Source: Granulosicoccus sp. (GTDB taxonomy: Bacteria; Pseudomonadota; Gammaproteobacteria; Granulosicoccales; Granulosicoccaceae). From it: a stretch of DNA of 55,256 nt. Shown in pieces: positions 1 through 7,865 of the stretch. The stretch covers positions 1 through 55,256 of the forward strand of contig JABDKN010000277.1 of NCBI GenBank assembly GCA_013002205.1, read 5' to 3'. Each line of letters starts with the position of its first letter. Position 1 is the first letter of the stretch. Made by a program: the position numbers and the translations under genes. The notes under the pieces are model-generated. The model had not been told where the DNA came from, did not search any database, and saw only the letters and a program-made list of their open reading frames with translations.

Positions 1-153
1 GTCTACGTGATGACCGAGGACATGCGCCGGATCGGGATTGGCGAAGCGGTCAATGAAACGATAACCCTGGCAGGTGTGACCGCTGATCGGCTGACGCTCG
101 AACACAACGGCGAGCTGATGCTGCTAAGACTGCCGGATCCGGCCGTGGAATAG
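1..153 (+). CDS. C-terminal end of a possible GspB/GspC-like secretion protein (partial)
   Basis: An open frame enters from the left edge and stops at a TAG at 151-153, giving the last 50 residues of a protein. The tail has the pattern G-E-A-V-N-E, then a hydrophobic strand, then L-T-L-E-H-N-G-E and a final L-L-R-L. This looks like the small C-terminal beta domain of type II secretion GspB or GspC proteins, in which a glycine-rich turn is followed by two short strands. The match is weak because so little is present, and a PilP-like or other periplasmic domain is possible. No terminator is evident before the next gene. Confidence 0.35.
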   Translation, partial: VYVMTEDMRRIGIGEAVNETITLAGVTADRLTLEHNGELMLLRLPDPAVE

Positions 154-258
154 CAGCCGTCCGGCGCCTGCCGTGTGCAGTTTTGCAGACAGGGCAGCGT
201 CTGACCGGACTCTCCCTGGAGTCATCCGCCCCGGTGGCAACGGACTACGTCCCCCTGA

Positions 259-1368
259 ATGGATACTCATCAAATGACAACACAAAGCCTCTATCTTCTG
301 ACTTCATCCGCCGTATCCCGAACGCTCACGTTGGCGTTCTCCTGTGTGCTTCTGGCTGCCTGTTCCGGTAGCGATGGCACGTCCAGCGGCAACGCATTCG
401 CCGATCCGAGTACGCTCGAACCGGGGGCGGTGCCGCTTATCAATGTCGATGTCGTCGACCCCGGCCCGATCGAATACGAGCCTCCGGTGGTGGCTACCCC
501 CGATCTCTACGACACCCTGACGGCCAGTGGAACCTTCACGCGCCTGCTGGAACTGATCGACAGGGCCGGACTTGCATCGGTGCTGCACGAAGATGCCGCA
601 CTGACGCTGTTTGCTCCCACCGACGATGCATTCCTGGCGTTGGATGAAGCCATTGGTCAGGGTGTCGTGGACACCTTCACCAGCGAGGAGCTGATTGACC
701 GGCTGCGTTACCACACGGTATCGGGTGTTGCCCTGGAGTCCACACTGCTTCGCTCATACGACGGCCTGGCAATCCAGATGGGTAATGAACTGCCGGCGGC
801 AATCACGGTCCGGGACGACGGCGCACTGTTGATCAACAATGGCGTGGTCAGCTCTGCGGATGTACTGGCCAGCAACGGCATCCTGCATGTTCTGGATAAT
901 GTGTTGACACCACCGGAGCGTCCGGGAGACCCGAACACGAACATCCCCCCACCCTCCGATGAAGACATTGCGGCCACCCTGCTGGACCGACCGGATTATT
1001 CGATTCTGATGCTGACCATCGAAACGGGTGGATTGACGGAGTTGCTGCAGAGTGATAACGGCGGGTTGGGGTGGACGCTTTTCGCACCGTCGGATGATGA
1101 CTTTGCCAACAGTCCCGACGCAGACACTGTATTCGACCTGGACATGCAGGGAGCCTCGTCACTGGTACAGAGGCACCTGTATCCCGGTCGACTGCTGGCG
1201 CAGGACCTGCCTGACGGGGCGCTGCAGATGAGTCAGGGCACGGTAGAGGTCGAACGAACGGATGCGGGGATTCGTGTCGGTGGGGCGCTGATCGTGGGCC
1301 GTGACCGGGTCGTGAGTAACGGTATCATCCATTATGTCGATGCACCGGTGATTTCCAGCGTTCCGTGA
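259..1368 (+). CDS. Lipoprotein with two fasciclin (FAS1) domains
   Basis: A 369-residue exported protein. The N-terminus has a hydrophobic stretch ending in a lipobox (L-A-A-C, Cys35), so it should be a lipid-anchored envelope protein. Two FAS1 domains follow, at about residues 80-200 and 235-365. Each carries the family signature L-F-A-P-T/S-D-D-A/D-F and a later S-N-G-I-L/I-H-V/Y segment. FAS1 domains mediate adhesion or protein-protein contacts; the partner here is unknown. The linker between domains is rich in Pro and acidic residues. A second in-frame ATG at 274 would also keep the signal peptide, and neither start has a clear Shine-Dalgarno. It appears to be a single-gene unit. Confidence 0.85.
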   Translation: MDTHQMTTQSLYLLTSSAVSRTLTLAFSCVLLAACSGSDGTSSGNAFADPSTLEPGAVPLINVDVVDPGPIEYEPPVVATPDLYDTLTASGTFTRLLELIDRAGLASVLHEDAALTLFAPTDDAFLALDEAIGQGVVDTFTSEELIDRLRYHTVSGVALESTLLRSYDGLAIQMGNELPAAITVRDDGALLINNGVVSSADVLASNGILHVLDNVLTPPERPGDPNTNIPPPSDEDIAATLLDRPDYSILMLTIETGGLTELLQSDNGGLGWTLFAPSDDDFANSPDADTVFDLDMQGASSLVQRHLYPGRLLAQDLPDGALQMSQGTVEVERTDAGIRVGGALIVGRDRVVSNGIIHYVDAPVISSVP

Positions 1369-1432
1369 AGCCGGGGTCGGACCGGCGCGGCGCCCATCTC
1401 CTGAAAACCGGCACAGCTCTCATTGCGCCTGT

Positions 1433-1482
1433 GGTTTGCGGCAGAGTACTTGCACGAATCTTTGCCAATTAGGCCGCAAACC
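1433..1482 (+). promoter_or_regulatory. Perfect 10-bp inverted repeat directly upstream of a ribosome binding site
   Basis: GGTTTGCGGC at 1433-1442 is repeated in inverted form as GCCGCAAACC at 1473-1482, separated by 30 bases. The right arm abuts the GGGAG ribosome-binding sequence (about 1483-1487) of the small lipoprotein that starts at 1494. It could be an operator, or a leader hairpin affecting translation. Confidence 0.5.
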
Positions 1483-1493
1483 GGGAGTCTGCC

Positions 1494-1673
1494 ATGTCCA
1501 GATACGTATTGATCGTCGCTACCTGCATGGCTCTGTCGGGTTGTATAGTCGGCACGGCAGTCGGCGTTGCCACCGATGTGGTGGTCGGTACCGTGGACAT
1601 CGCTACCGATGTGGTCGGTACGACCGTGGACATCGTCAAGCCTGGCAAGAAGAAATCGAAATTCAGTGATTGA
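1494..1673 (+). CDS. Small 59-residue repeat-bearing lipoprotein
   Basis: A 59-codon gene. ATG at 1494 is preceded by GGGAG at suitable spacing. The first 17 residues form a short lipoprotein signal ending in A-L-S-G-C, so Cys17 would be lipidated. The mature part is about 43 residues: two near-identical 11-residue units (ATDVVVGTVDI and ATDVVGTTVDI), then a Lys-rich tail ending K-K-K-S-K-F-S-D. It resembles the short lipoproteins with Val/Thr-rich repeats seen in Acinetobacter and Pseudomonas (the NF038104-like group, from memory). Function is unknown. A bidirectional terminator follows. The intact lipobox, ribosome binding site and terminator support a real gene despite its size. Confidence 0.8.
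   Translation: MSRYVLIVATCMALSGCIVGTAVGVATDVVVGTVDIATDVVGTTVDIVKPGKKKSKFSD
1569..1634 (+). repeat. Two tandem 33-bp repeats inside the small lipoprotein gene
   Basis: Copy one is 1569-1601 and copy two 1602-1634. They encode ATDVVVGTVDI and ATDVVGTTVDI. Both start with GC-acc-gatgtggt and end with accgtggacatc. The period is a multiple of three, so gain or loss of a unit keeps the frame. Confidence 0.75.
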
Positions 1674-1715
1674 TGGCTACGCACGCCTGCTCCCGGGACT
1701 CGGTTCAGCAGGCAT

Positions 1716-1744
1716 AAAAAAGGCCAGCTGAAGCTGGCCTTTTC
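1716..1744. terminator. Bidirectional rho-independent terminator
   Basis: The stem GGCCAGCT/AGCTGGCC is flanked by an A-run on the left and a T-run on the right, so a hairpin with a U-tract forms on either strand. It separates the small lipoprotein gene (plus strand, ends 1673) from the OmpA-family gene (minus strand, ends 1786) and probably ends both transcripts. Confidence 0.9.
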
Positions 1745-1785
1745 GAAGTACTGGACGTCAGGCGGCCAACGCCGCCTGGCGATCG

Positions 1786-2451
1786 CTAGTTGAAAATCAT
1801 GCGCGTCGCCGTGACTTCAACCTCAACTCGACGATTCAGTTGCCGGCCCTCTGCGGTATCGTTACTGGCAACCGGTGCCGTCTCGCCCATCCCTTTGACG
1901 TCGATACGGGCATCGGTGTAGCGTGCCGCGAGAATCGAGGCAATGGTCTGTGCGCGTCTTTCTGACAGTGCCTGGTTATACTCTTCAGTGCCACGGCTGT
2001 CGGTGTGTCCTACAACCGAAATGCCGGTAATGCCCTTGTACTCGGAGAGCGCTTCGAACAGGGAATTCATCACGGATTCACCCGCGGCGGTCAGTTCCGC
2101 TGAATTGGTATCGAACAGAGCCTGTTCACTGAACTGACGGGTGTCGATCCTGCCCTGTGGAGCGGCGGGAGCCTGGGCCACCGCTGTCTCTTCCACGACC
2201 GGCTCTACCTCTTCGGCCTGTTCGGCAACGTCGGCAATGCCGGCGCATACATTGATTTGATTGTCTGCGGACAGTGTGCCCGTCCCCAGGCATTCACCGA
2301 GACCGGATTTCAACACCGTGCCGCCGGTATTCACATAACCGCTGCCGGTTGCGTCGACATCCTCTTCTACCGCGATAATGGGACCTGCATGGACACCAAG
2401 TGACAGCAGTGACAGGCACGCACCCAGCGCGATGGATTGACGAGTATTCAT
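1786..2451 (-). CDS. OmpA-family peptidoglycan-binding protein, paralog 1
   Basis: A 221-residue exported protein. The signal peptide ends near residue 22 (G-V-H-A). Residues 30-80 hold a conserved head with G-Y-V-N-T-G-G and a Cys pair (C-L-G-T ... V-C-A-G-I). An acidic, Ala/Pro-rich linker follows, then a C-terminal OmpA domain at about 110-215. That domain has the key elements F-D-T-N-S-A-E-L, V-V-G-H-T-D-S-R-G and the closing N-R-R-V-E-V-E-V, which bind peptidoglycan meso-DAP in this family. There is no N-terminal beta-barrel, so it is a small periplasmic or envelope-associated protein. GGAGA precedes the ATG. The gene lies 169 bp downstream of its paralog. Confidence 0.9.
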   Translation of the reverse strand: MNTRQSIALGACLSLLSLGVHAGPIIAVEEDVDATGSGYVNTGGTVLKSGLGECLGTGTLSADNQINVCAGIADVAEQAEEVEPVVEETAVAQAPAAPQGRIDTRQFSEQALFDTNSAELTAAGESVMNSLFEALSEYKGITGISVVGHTDSRGTEEYNQALSERRAQTIASILAARYTDARIDVKGMGETAPVASNDTAEGRQLNRRVEVEVTATRMIFN

Positions 2452-2575
2452 TTAGGTTCTCCGTGGTGGATTGTTCGTGCGATCAGTCGATTCGACAAAA
2501 TATCGGGCATGGTATCCGGGAATGCAAGCACTTGAGGTGGTGACGTGCAGGTAGCTATGACAACAATACCCGGCA

Positions 2576-2612
2576 GCACGGCGAAGAGGCCTGGCCGGCC
2601 TCTCCACCGTGC
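2576..2612 (-). terminator. Strong hairpin after OmpA paralog 2, weak U-tract
   Basis: GCACGG (2576-2581) pairs with CCGTGC (2607-2612), and AGAGGCC (2585-2591) pairs with GGCCTCT (2597-2603). The hairpin begins 9 bases past the stop codon of the minus-strand gene. The following RNA is U-rich but interrupted, so it may be a partial terminator or a 3' stabiliser between the two ompA-like genes. Confidence 0.55.
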
Positions 2613-2620
2613 TGGCAGAG

Positions 2621-3283
2621 TTACTCGGTGATGCTCTTTGCGGTGACCTGAACCTCGACTCGGCGGTTCAGCTGGCGACCTTCGCGCGTCGAGTTGGTGG
2701 CAACCGGGCTGGTCTCACCCATGCCACTGCTGGTTATCTGTACATTGGGATAGGCAGCGTTCAGGAATGCCTCGACAGAGGCCGCACGGCGCTCCGACAA
2801 GCCCTGGTTGTAGTCGGCTTCACCGGTCGAGTCGGTATGGCCGACAACCTCGATAGACGAAATCTCCTGGAATTTCTCCAGTTGAGAAACGAGATCGGCC
2901 AAGGCCTGCTCGCTGGCAGCGGTCAGCTCCGCAGAGTTGTTGTCGAACAGCGCCTCTCCACCGAGTGTTGCGGTGGTGACGATGGGCTCCTTCTTGACAG
3001 GTTCTGGTGCCGGTGCCGCTTCAGGCGCTGGCTCGACTTCCGCAACTTCCGGAGTCGGCTCGATTCCCGCACAGGCGTCTACCTGTTGCTCGTCGCTGTA
3101 CAGGCCGATCTTGACGCAATCGCCCAGGCCTGTCTTGAGGGCATTGCCACCGGAGTTGGCGTATCCGCCGTTACCAGCTGGTATCTCGATGGTGCCCTCC
3201 AGGGCTGTACCCTGTGCAAGTACCACGCTGCTGCCCAATAGCAAGGCCGCGATTGAACTGACTGTACCGATGTTTCTATTCAT
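2621..3283 (-). CDS. OmpA-family peptidoglycan-binding protein, paralog 2
   Basis: A 220-residue paralog of the gene immediately downstream on the same strand. It has a signal peptide ending near residue 24, then the same head with G-G-Y-A-N-S-G-G and paired Cys (D-C-V-K ... A-C-A-G-I). A Glu/Pro/Ala linker follows, and then a C-terminal OmpA domain with F-D-N-N-S-A-E-L, V-V-G-H-T-D-S-T-G and N-R-R-V-E-V-Q-V. The shared architecture and adjacency show a local duplication. GGGAG precedes the ATG, and a good sigma70-type promoter lies about 190 bp upstream, implying a long leader. The likely role is envelope-peptidoglycan tethering. Confidence 0.9.
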   Translation of the reverse strand: MNRNIGTVSSIAALLLGSSVVLAQGTALEGTIEIPAGNGGYANSGGNALKTGLGDCVKIGLYSDEQQVDACAGIEPTPEVAEVEPAPEAAPAPEPVKKEPIVTTATLGGEALFDNNSAELTAASEQALADLVSQLEKFQEISSIEVVGHTDSTGEADYNQGLSERRAASVEAFLNAAYPNVQITSSGMGETSPVATNSTREGRQLNRRVEVQVTAKSITE

Positions 3284-3616
3284 AGCTAGCTCCCACTAGT
3301 TGACAATTGAAAAACTCAGATTTCAATGAAGTGCTGATTCCGGAGCAGTCAGGGGTCTGTCTGACCTCTGAGCGGCGTCCGTCGCCAGCCGATGGCTAAA
3401 CAACCTCAGCAAGTCCGGCTACGCACAGGTATACGACCAATGCATCACACAGACTTGTTGTATTTTTGTCTTGTATAGCGGCAAATGCAGTCATTGTAAA
3501 CTGATTCCACAGATTTCATGTGTGAAAAAAACAACAAATACGGCCCTGCCACTGCCAGGACTCACCACAGAGTGTAGGCTATTCACCACGATCTATTAGC
3601 AAAAGGACACTTGCTG
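3284..3616. other. Divergent intergenic region between ompA-like and comF genes
   Basis: This gap holds the leader and promoter of the minus-strand OmpA paralog and the ribosome binding site of comF (AAGGA at 3603-3607). The middle is AT-rich compared with its surroundings (about 3450-3540). I see no ORF with coding character. Confidence 0.6.
3472..3500 (-). promoter_or_regulatory. Sigma70-type promoter for OmpA paralog 2
   Basis: Read on the minus strand, TTTACA (3500-3495) and TATACA (3477-3472) are separated by exactly 17 bases. Transcription would start near 3465 and give a leader of roughly 180 nt before the ATG at 3283. Confidence 0.6.
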
Positions 3617-4399
3617 ATGCGTTTTTACATACCCGACTGGCGGGATGCGCGTGAATTGGCCGCCAGGTGCCTGAAAATTGGCTCGCGATGCGTGATTTGT
3701 GACCGTCCGGGACGCCCGGATGTCGATATCTGTGACGATTGTGAAAGCTGGCTGCCACGCTGCCACCAGACTGATGGGTCAGGTTTGACGCGATGGCTGT
3801 GTCTGGCCTGCGGTGATGAATCGACTCACCGGGCACCGGCGATAGCCAGGCACTCGGGGTGCTGTGAGGATTGCCTGGCGGCCGGCGGGCCATTCTCCCG
3901 AATCGTGGCACCTTATCGCTACGATTTCCCGGTCGACCGATTGATTCGACGGCTTAAATACCATGATCAACGGTCACTGGCCAGAGTGTTCGGGACATTG
4001 CTGGCCGATGCGGTCAAGGCGGCTGATGAGACCCGGCCGTTGCCCGATCTGCTGGTGCCTGTGCCCCTGCACCGCAGCCGTCGACGCGTGCGTGGCTATA
4101 ACCAGTCCGCCGATCTGGCACGCTGGTGCGCACGGGAGCTGGGGCTCAGGTGCGCTCAGCGAGCCGCTGACAGGGAATATGACACCGGATCCCTGGCAGG
4201 TCTGAGCAGGCTGCAGCGGCAACACCGTATCCTGGGTGCCTTCCGTGCAGACCCACTGGTTGCCGGGCAGCACGTGGCCATTGTCGATGACGTGCTGACC
4301 AGTGGTTCGACGGCGCGAGAGCTGGCCAGGGAGCTCTACGACACCGGTGTGTCATCGGTGGAACTCTGGGTTCTGGCGCGTACTGCCAGTTCGCGCTGA
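3617..4399 (+). CDS. comF: ComF family phosphoribosyltransferase-like protein
   Basis: A 260-residue protein. The N-terminal third is a cysteine-rich zinc-finger region with several CxxC pairs (C-V-I-C, C-D-D-C, C-L-A-C, C-E-D-C). The C-terminus is a type I phosphoribosyltransferase fold with the PRPP-binding motif V-A-I-V-D-D-V-L-T-S-G-S-T near residues 223-235. ComF proteins support uptake of transforming DNA in naturally competent bacteria, and the gene is often simply conserved in gammaproteobacteria. I chose ATG at 3617 because AAGGA lies 9 bases upstream; a TTG at 3611 would be too close. The 3' end overlaps the convergent GTPase gene by 64 bp. Confidence 0.88.
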   Translation: MRFYIPDWRDARELAARCLKIGSRCVICDRPGRPDVDICDDCESWLPRCHQTDGSGLTRWLCLACGDESTHRAPAIARHSGCCEDCLAAGGPFSRIVAPYRYDFPVDRLIRRLKYHDQRSLARVFGTLLADAVKAADETRPLPDLLVPVPLHRSRRRVRGYNQSADLARWCARELGLRCAQRAADREYDTGSLAGLSRLQRQHRILGAFRADPLVAGQHVAIVDDVLTSGSTARELARELYDTGVSSVELWVLARTASSR

Positions 4400-6054
4400 T
4401 CCGGTTTACTGATCTCGCCGACCAGCATGCGGCGCAGTGCATCGGGCAGCGCCTGTGATTCGGCGGGTGCTAACGATCTCCACAGCTCGTGATATTCCTG
4501 ACGCAGCGCATGCGAATGCGCGGCCATCTCCCGAAGTCCGCCGCCAACGGCCGCCCCGGTTTGCGCCAATGCCGCCTGCAGTCCCTGTTGCATGCCCCGC
4601 ATGGCTGCCTTTTCCCATGATGGCTGCACCAGGCGCTGCAGGAACGCTGGAACCGACCATGCCACGGCCAGCAACAGTGAGGCATTGATGGCGAAGCGAC
4701 TACCCAGATAAGCTGCCGGGTTGCTGCCACCGTCGATGAAGCCGACCACCACGCGCGTACCAATCCAGACCAGGGCAGCCAGTGGCAGCAACAGGCAGAG
4801 CAGGCCCAGGATGCTGTGCAGTCGACGCTGCCAGGCATCGCCGGGCAGAGCAAGTGACAGGTTCACGGCCGCTGCCACGGTGGCCTTGACATCACCACGC
4901 GCCCGCGCAAAGGGCGCGGCAACGAATCTCTGCATGGCACCCAACGGAACTGGCAAACTTTGCGCTTGCTGGTTCAGGAAATCGCCGAGAATGTTATCCA
5001 GGCGGGTCAGCAGAGACTCGTCCACCAGTGTGTCGGTGTCCATTGCCGGTACCGCGGGTACGGCGCCTCGCAAGCGACTGAGCCATGGCGCCCGGCGCGG
5101 CTGGCAGCGTTGCGCAAGTGTTCGCATCGTGTGTGTAAGTGCCGGCGGGATGCCGTCGCTGGCGCGCAGCCAGTGTTCCTGCCAGCGCCGCTGTAATTCG
5201 TCAAACAGTTCATCAGTGGCCAGTGGTTCGAGCCAGTGATCGCTGACTGCTTTGAGACCCTTCAGTCGCGCCAGTATGCCGTATGCATCCAGAGACTCGA
5301 TGATGGAGCGCTCAGCCAATTGCCCGAGGGTGGACTGCAGGGACTCGAAGTCGTCATCCGTACTGTTGGACCCTGCGCTGAAGGTCTCGTCCGCGCTGCG
5401 CGATGAGTCGCTGCGAAAGATCACCGGCTCATCCAATCCGGCCATACCCAGCTGCTGACGGAAATCTTCCAGTTGTTGCGCATCGCCGCGATCCCAGTGA
5501 TTCATGACGAACAGCCAGGCGTGCTCCTGCGCATGGTGCAACAGCAGGCGCCAGCCCTGGTCATCGCGGTAGCGCTCCGGGCTGACGACATACAGCACCA
5601 CATCCAGGTGAGGCAGCCACAGCTCGACCAGCTCCCGATTGGCAGTCTCGACACTGTCGAAATCGGGCATATCGATGAACAGGATATGGCGGTACCGTTC
5701 ATTACTGTGCAGCGCCGTGCGCATGCGCTCCATGGGGAATGCCGCGGGCAGTTTGTCGACCTGCAGGGAGCGATGCACGTACACGGTGATATGGCGGGAG
5801 GTGGGGCGTTCCGCACTGACACGCGCAACTGGTTCGCCTGCCAGACGATTCAACAGGGTGCTCTTGCCGACGCCGGTACCACCGAACAGGCCGACCACCA
5901 GTGGTCGCGGACCGCTGTGGAACAACTGCGCAGGTGTTGCGCTCGTCACGCCGGACAGGGAGTCCGTGTCGGCCTGCGTCAGCCATCCTGCGTCGAGTGC
6001 CCGTGCGGCCCAGTTTTGCAGCGCGTGTTGTTGAGCCGATGGCAGGTCTGACAT
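4336..6054 (-). CDS. Membrane-associated dynamin-like or YfjP-like GTPase
   Basis: A 572-residue protein with an N-terminal GTPase domain and a C-terminal membrane region. G1 is G-G-T-G-V-G-K-S (58-65). G3 reads D-M-P-D-F-D-S (128-134), so the usual DxxG glycine is Asp. G4 is N-H-W-D (185-188) instead of NKxD. A long helical middle follows, then two hydrophobic segments at about 413-437 and 455-473 and an amphipathic tail. I chose the start at 6054 (M-S-D-L-P-S); upstream in-frame Met codons at 6117 and 6192 run into the divergent peroxiredoxin leader. A related soluble GTPase lies at 16267-18036, with the same D-x-P-D-F-D-S signature. The role is unknown; membrane remodelling or stress signalling is possible. 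Confidence 0.75.
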   Translation of the reverse strand: MSDLPSAQQHALQNWAARALDAGWLTQADTDSLSGVTSATPAQLFHSGPRPLVVGLFGGTGVGKSTLLNRLAGEPVARVSAERPTSRHITVYVHRSLQVDKLPAAFPMERMRTALHSNERYRHILFIDMPDFDSVETANRELVELWLPHLDVVLYVVSPERYRDDQGWRLLLHHAQEHAWLFVMNHWDRGDAQQLEDFRQQLGMAGLDEPVIFRSDSSRSADETFSAGSNSTDDDFESLQSTLGQLAERSIIESLDAYGILARLKGLKAVSDHWLEPLATDELFDELQRRWQEHWLRASDGIPPALTHTMRTLAQRCQPRRAPWLSRLRGAVPAVPAMDTDTLVDESLLTRLDNILGDFLNQQAQSLPVPLGAMQRFVAAPFARARGDVKATVAAAVNLSLALPGDAWQRRLHSILGLLCLLLPLAALVWIGTRVVVGFIDGGSNPAAYLGSRFAINASLLLAVAWSVPAFLQRLVQPSWEKAAMRGMQQGLQAALAQTGAAVGGGLREMAAHSHALRQEYHELWRSLAPAESQALPDALRRMLVGEISKPDQRELAVRARTQSSTDDTPVS

Positions 6055-6211
6055 AGCAGGCAGATCGGACCGATGGAGGTCAAGGGTAAATGCAACAGGA
6101 TACACGCAACCCTTCATGGATAAGCACTGCAACGACAAGGCGGACGGTGTGACCCTGCGGTATAGTCCTGAACTCGACCACCGTCCACCCAAACTTAGGG
6201 AGCAACACGAG

Positions 6212-6694
6212 ATGATAAAAGAAGGCGACAGAATTCCAGCGGTTACCTTGAAGCAGATGACCGCGGCCGGTCCGACCGACGTACCCCTGGCTGACTACTG
6301 CGCAGGCCGTAAGGTGATCCTGTTCGGTCTGGTCGGCGCGTTTACCCCTCCCTGCTCTGCGTCCCACGTACCCGGGTATGTGGATCAGGCACAGGCACTG
6401 CGGGCTAAAGGGGTGGAGGCGATCGCCTGTGTGTCCACCAGTGATTTCTTTGTCATGGATGCCTGGGGAAAGAGTCTGGGCACCGGAGACAGCGTTGATA
6501 TGCTGGCAGATGGCAACCATGAATTCACGCGTGCGGCGGGTCTGACGCTGGATCTCAGCAGCGTGGGACTGGGTGAGCGTATTCATCGGTCTGCCATGGT
6601 TGTGGATGACGGTGTGATCACGTATCTGGCCGTCGAGCCAGATTCCAATTCGGTGACCGTCAGCTCCGCCGAGGCCGTACTGGCCAAGCTGTGA
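6212..6694 (+). CDS. Peroxiredoxin of the Prx5 type
   Basis: A 160-residue thiol peroxidase that reduces hydrogen peroxide and alkyl hydroperoxides. The peroxidatic site reads F-T-P-P-C-S-A-S-H-V-P-G-Y, with Cys48 in the position expected for Prx5/AHP1-like enzymes. Length fits the single-domain family, with no fused glutaredoxin. I chose the start at 6212 because AGGGAG lies 9 bases upstream; the longer frame from 6116 adds a non-conserved N-terminus. The next gene follows after 18 bp, so both may be cotranscribed. A further Cys (residue 30) could act as a resolving partner, but this is uncertain. Confidence 0.88.
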   Translation: MIKEGDRIPAVTLKQMTAAGPTDVPLADYCAGRKVILFGLVGAFTPPCSASHVPGYVDQAQALRAKGVEAIACVSTSDFFVMDAWGKSLGTGDSVDMLADGNHEFTRAAGLTLDLSSVGLGERIHRSAMVVDDGVITYLAVEPDSNSVTVSSAEAVLAKL

Positions 6695-6712
6695 CGTAGC
6701 GCCCGCGCCGGC

Positions 6713-7777
6713 ATGAGGCGACTGCTGAGCACCCGCCCGATCCGTTATCTGCCGACGGTAAGCCTGGGAATAGCCGGAGGGGGGATCGCACTGCTCCTGC
6801 AATTTCCCATCCCCTGGTTACTCGGTAGTCTGCTTTTCTGTGCCGTGGGCAGCCGGGCAGGTCTGCCGGTGCGCAGCCTGCCTGGTGTACTGGAGCGCTG
6901 GATGCGCGTGGCCATTGGTGTGTCGCTGGGTCCATCGGTGGCCTCCAGTATGCAGGTGTCCGGGGCGGACCTGCCATTTGCCGTGGTGGCGGCATTGGGC
7001 ATCACCACATTGACCGTGGCTGCCGGAACACCCTGGTTCGAACAGCGCGTCGGATTGCCCAGGCCTGCTGCATTCCTGTGCGCTTTACCGGGCGGTCTGT
7101 CCATGTTGCTGGCACTGTCCGGTGACACGGGCAATCGTGCCGAGGTGCTGCTGGTGCATGCCGTCAGGGTCGTCATCGTGGTGGTCTCCATCTCGTTGCT
7201 GGCCCGCATGCTGGGGGTGCCCCCGGAACCTGATCCGTTGCTTGCCAGCCTCGACTGGCACAACGACACTTCACCCTGGGTACTGGCCGGTCTGGTCATC
7301 GTCTGTTTCATGCTGGCCGAGAGACTGAGGATCGCCGGCGGGCATGTCATCATTCCCATGATCATTGCTGCGTGCATAGCCGCCTTCACTGAGATCGACA
7401 TCGCACCGCCGATGGTGGTCAAGACCATTGCCATGCTGGTCTTCGGCATGGTCATCGGTTGTGAGGTCGCCAACGGCCCGCGTGAACGGTATTACCAGCT
7501 GTTTGCCGCGTCTGCGGTTTTCACGATCGTCATCATGGCCGTGGCCGCGATGTTTGCCATGGTGCTGACACAATTGATCGATCAGCATTTTCTGGTGCTG
7601 TTCCTGTCACTGGCACCGGGTGGTATTGCCGAGGTCAGTCTGGTTGCCCTGGCACTGGGTCTGGATGCGGGCCTGGTCGCACTGGTTCACAGCTGTCGCT
7701 TCATCTATATCATCACCGCCGGGCCCGTCGGGTTGCGCATGCTGCGCAAGCGACAGGTTCGCACCCCGAAGGCGTAA
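6713..7777 (+). CDS. AbrB-type (COG3180) inner-membrane protein
   Basis: A 354-residue, highly hydrophobic protein with about ten predicted membrane segments arranged as two related halves. Each half begins with a short G-G-I/A-L-L or P-W-L-L-G-S type segment. This matches the Gneg_AbrB_dup family, often misnamed as ammonia monooxygenase or as an AbrB transcriptional regulator. No DNA-binding domain is present. Members are thought to be transporters, but no substrate is established. The ATG lies 18 bp after the peroxiredoxin stop, which suggests an operon. The gene ends 56 bp before the LacI promoter. Confidence 0.75.
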   Translation: MRRLLSTRPIRYLPTVSLGIAGGGIALLLQFPIPWLLGSLLFCAVGSRAGLPVRSLPGVLERWMRVAIGVSLGPSVASSMQVSGADLPFAVVAALGITTLTVAAGTPWFEQRVGLPRPAAFLCALPGGLSMLLALSGDTGNRAEVLLVHAVRVVIVVVSISLLARMLGVPPEPDPLLASLDWHNDTSPWVLAGLVIVCFMLAERLRIAGGHVIIPMIIAACIAAFTEIDIAPPMVVKTIAMLVFGMVIGCEVANGPRERYYQLFAASAVFTIVIMAVAAMFAMVLTQLIDQHFLVLFLSLAPGGIAEVSLVALALGLDAGLVALVHSCRFIYIITAGPVGLRMLRKRQVRTPKA

Positions 7778-7833
7778 TCGGCGACTCGCTGAGCCTGCGA
7801 TTCACCCACTGACAGCCCTGCCTGAATTGTGTC

Positions 7834-7861
7834 TTGACTGGAACAACAATTGTGTTAGGAT
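7834..7861 (+). promoter_or_regulatory. Sigma70-like promoter of the sugar-uptake operon
   Basis: TTGACT at 7834-7839 and TAGGAT at 7856-7861 are spaced by 16 bp. The predicted start of transcription falls at about 7867-7869, inside the adjacent operator, so repressor binding would block initiation. Confidence 0.75.
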
Positions 7862-7865
7862 GTAT

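Noticed and set aside
2609-3241. Plus-strand 210-codon frame opposite OmpA paralog 2
   Set aside because: The minus-strand frame has a signal peptide, OmpA motifs and promoter; this is its antisense shadow.
5473-6051. Plus-strand 192-codon frame within the GTPase gene
   Set aside because: It is a shadow frame antisense to the G domain, with no ribosome binding site and no recognisable motif.
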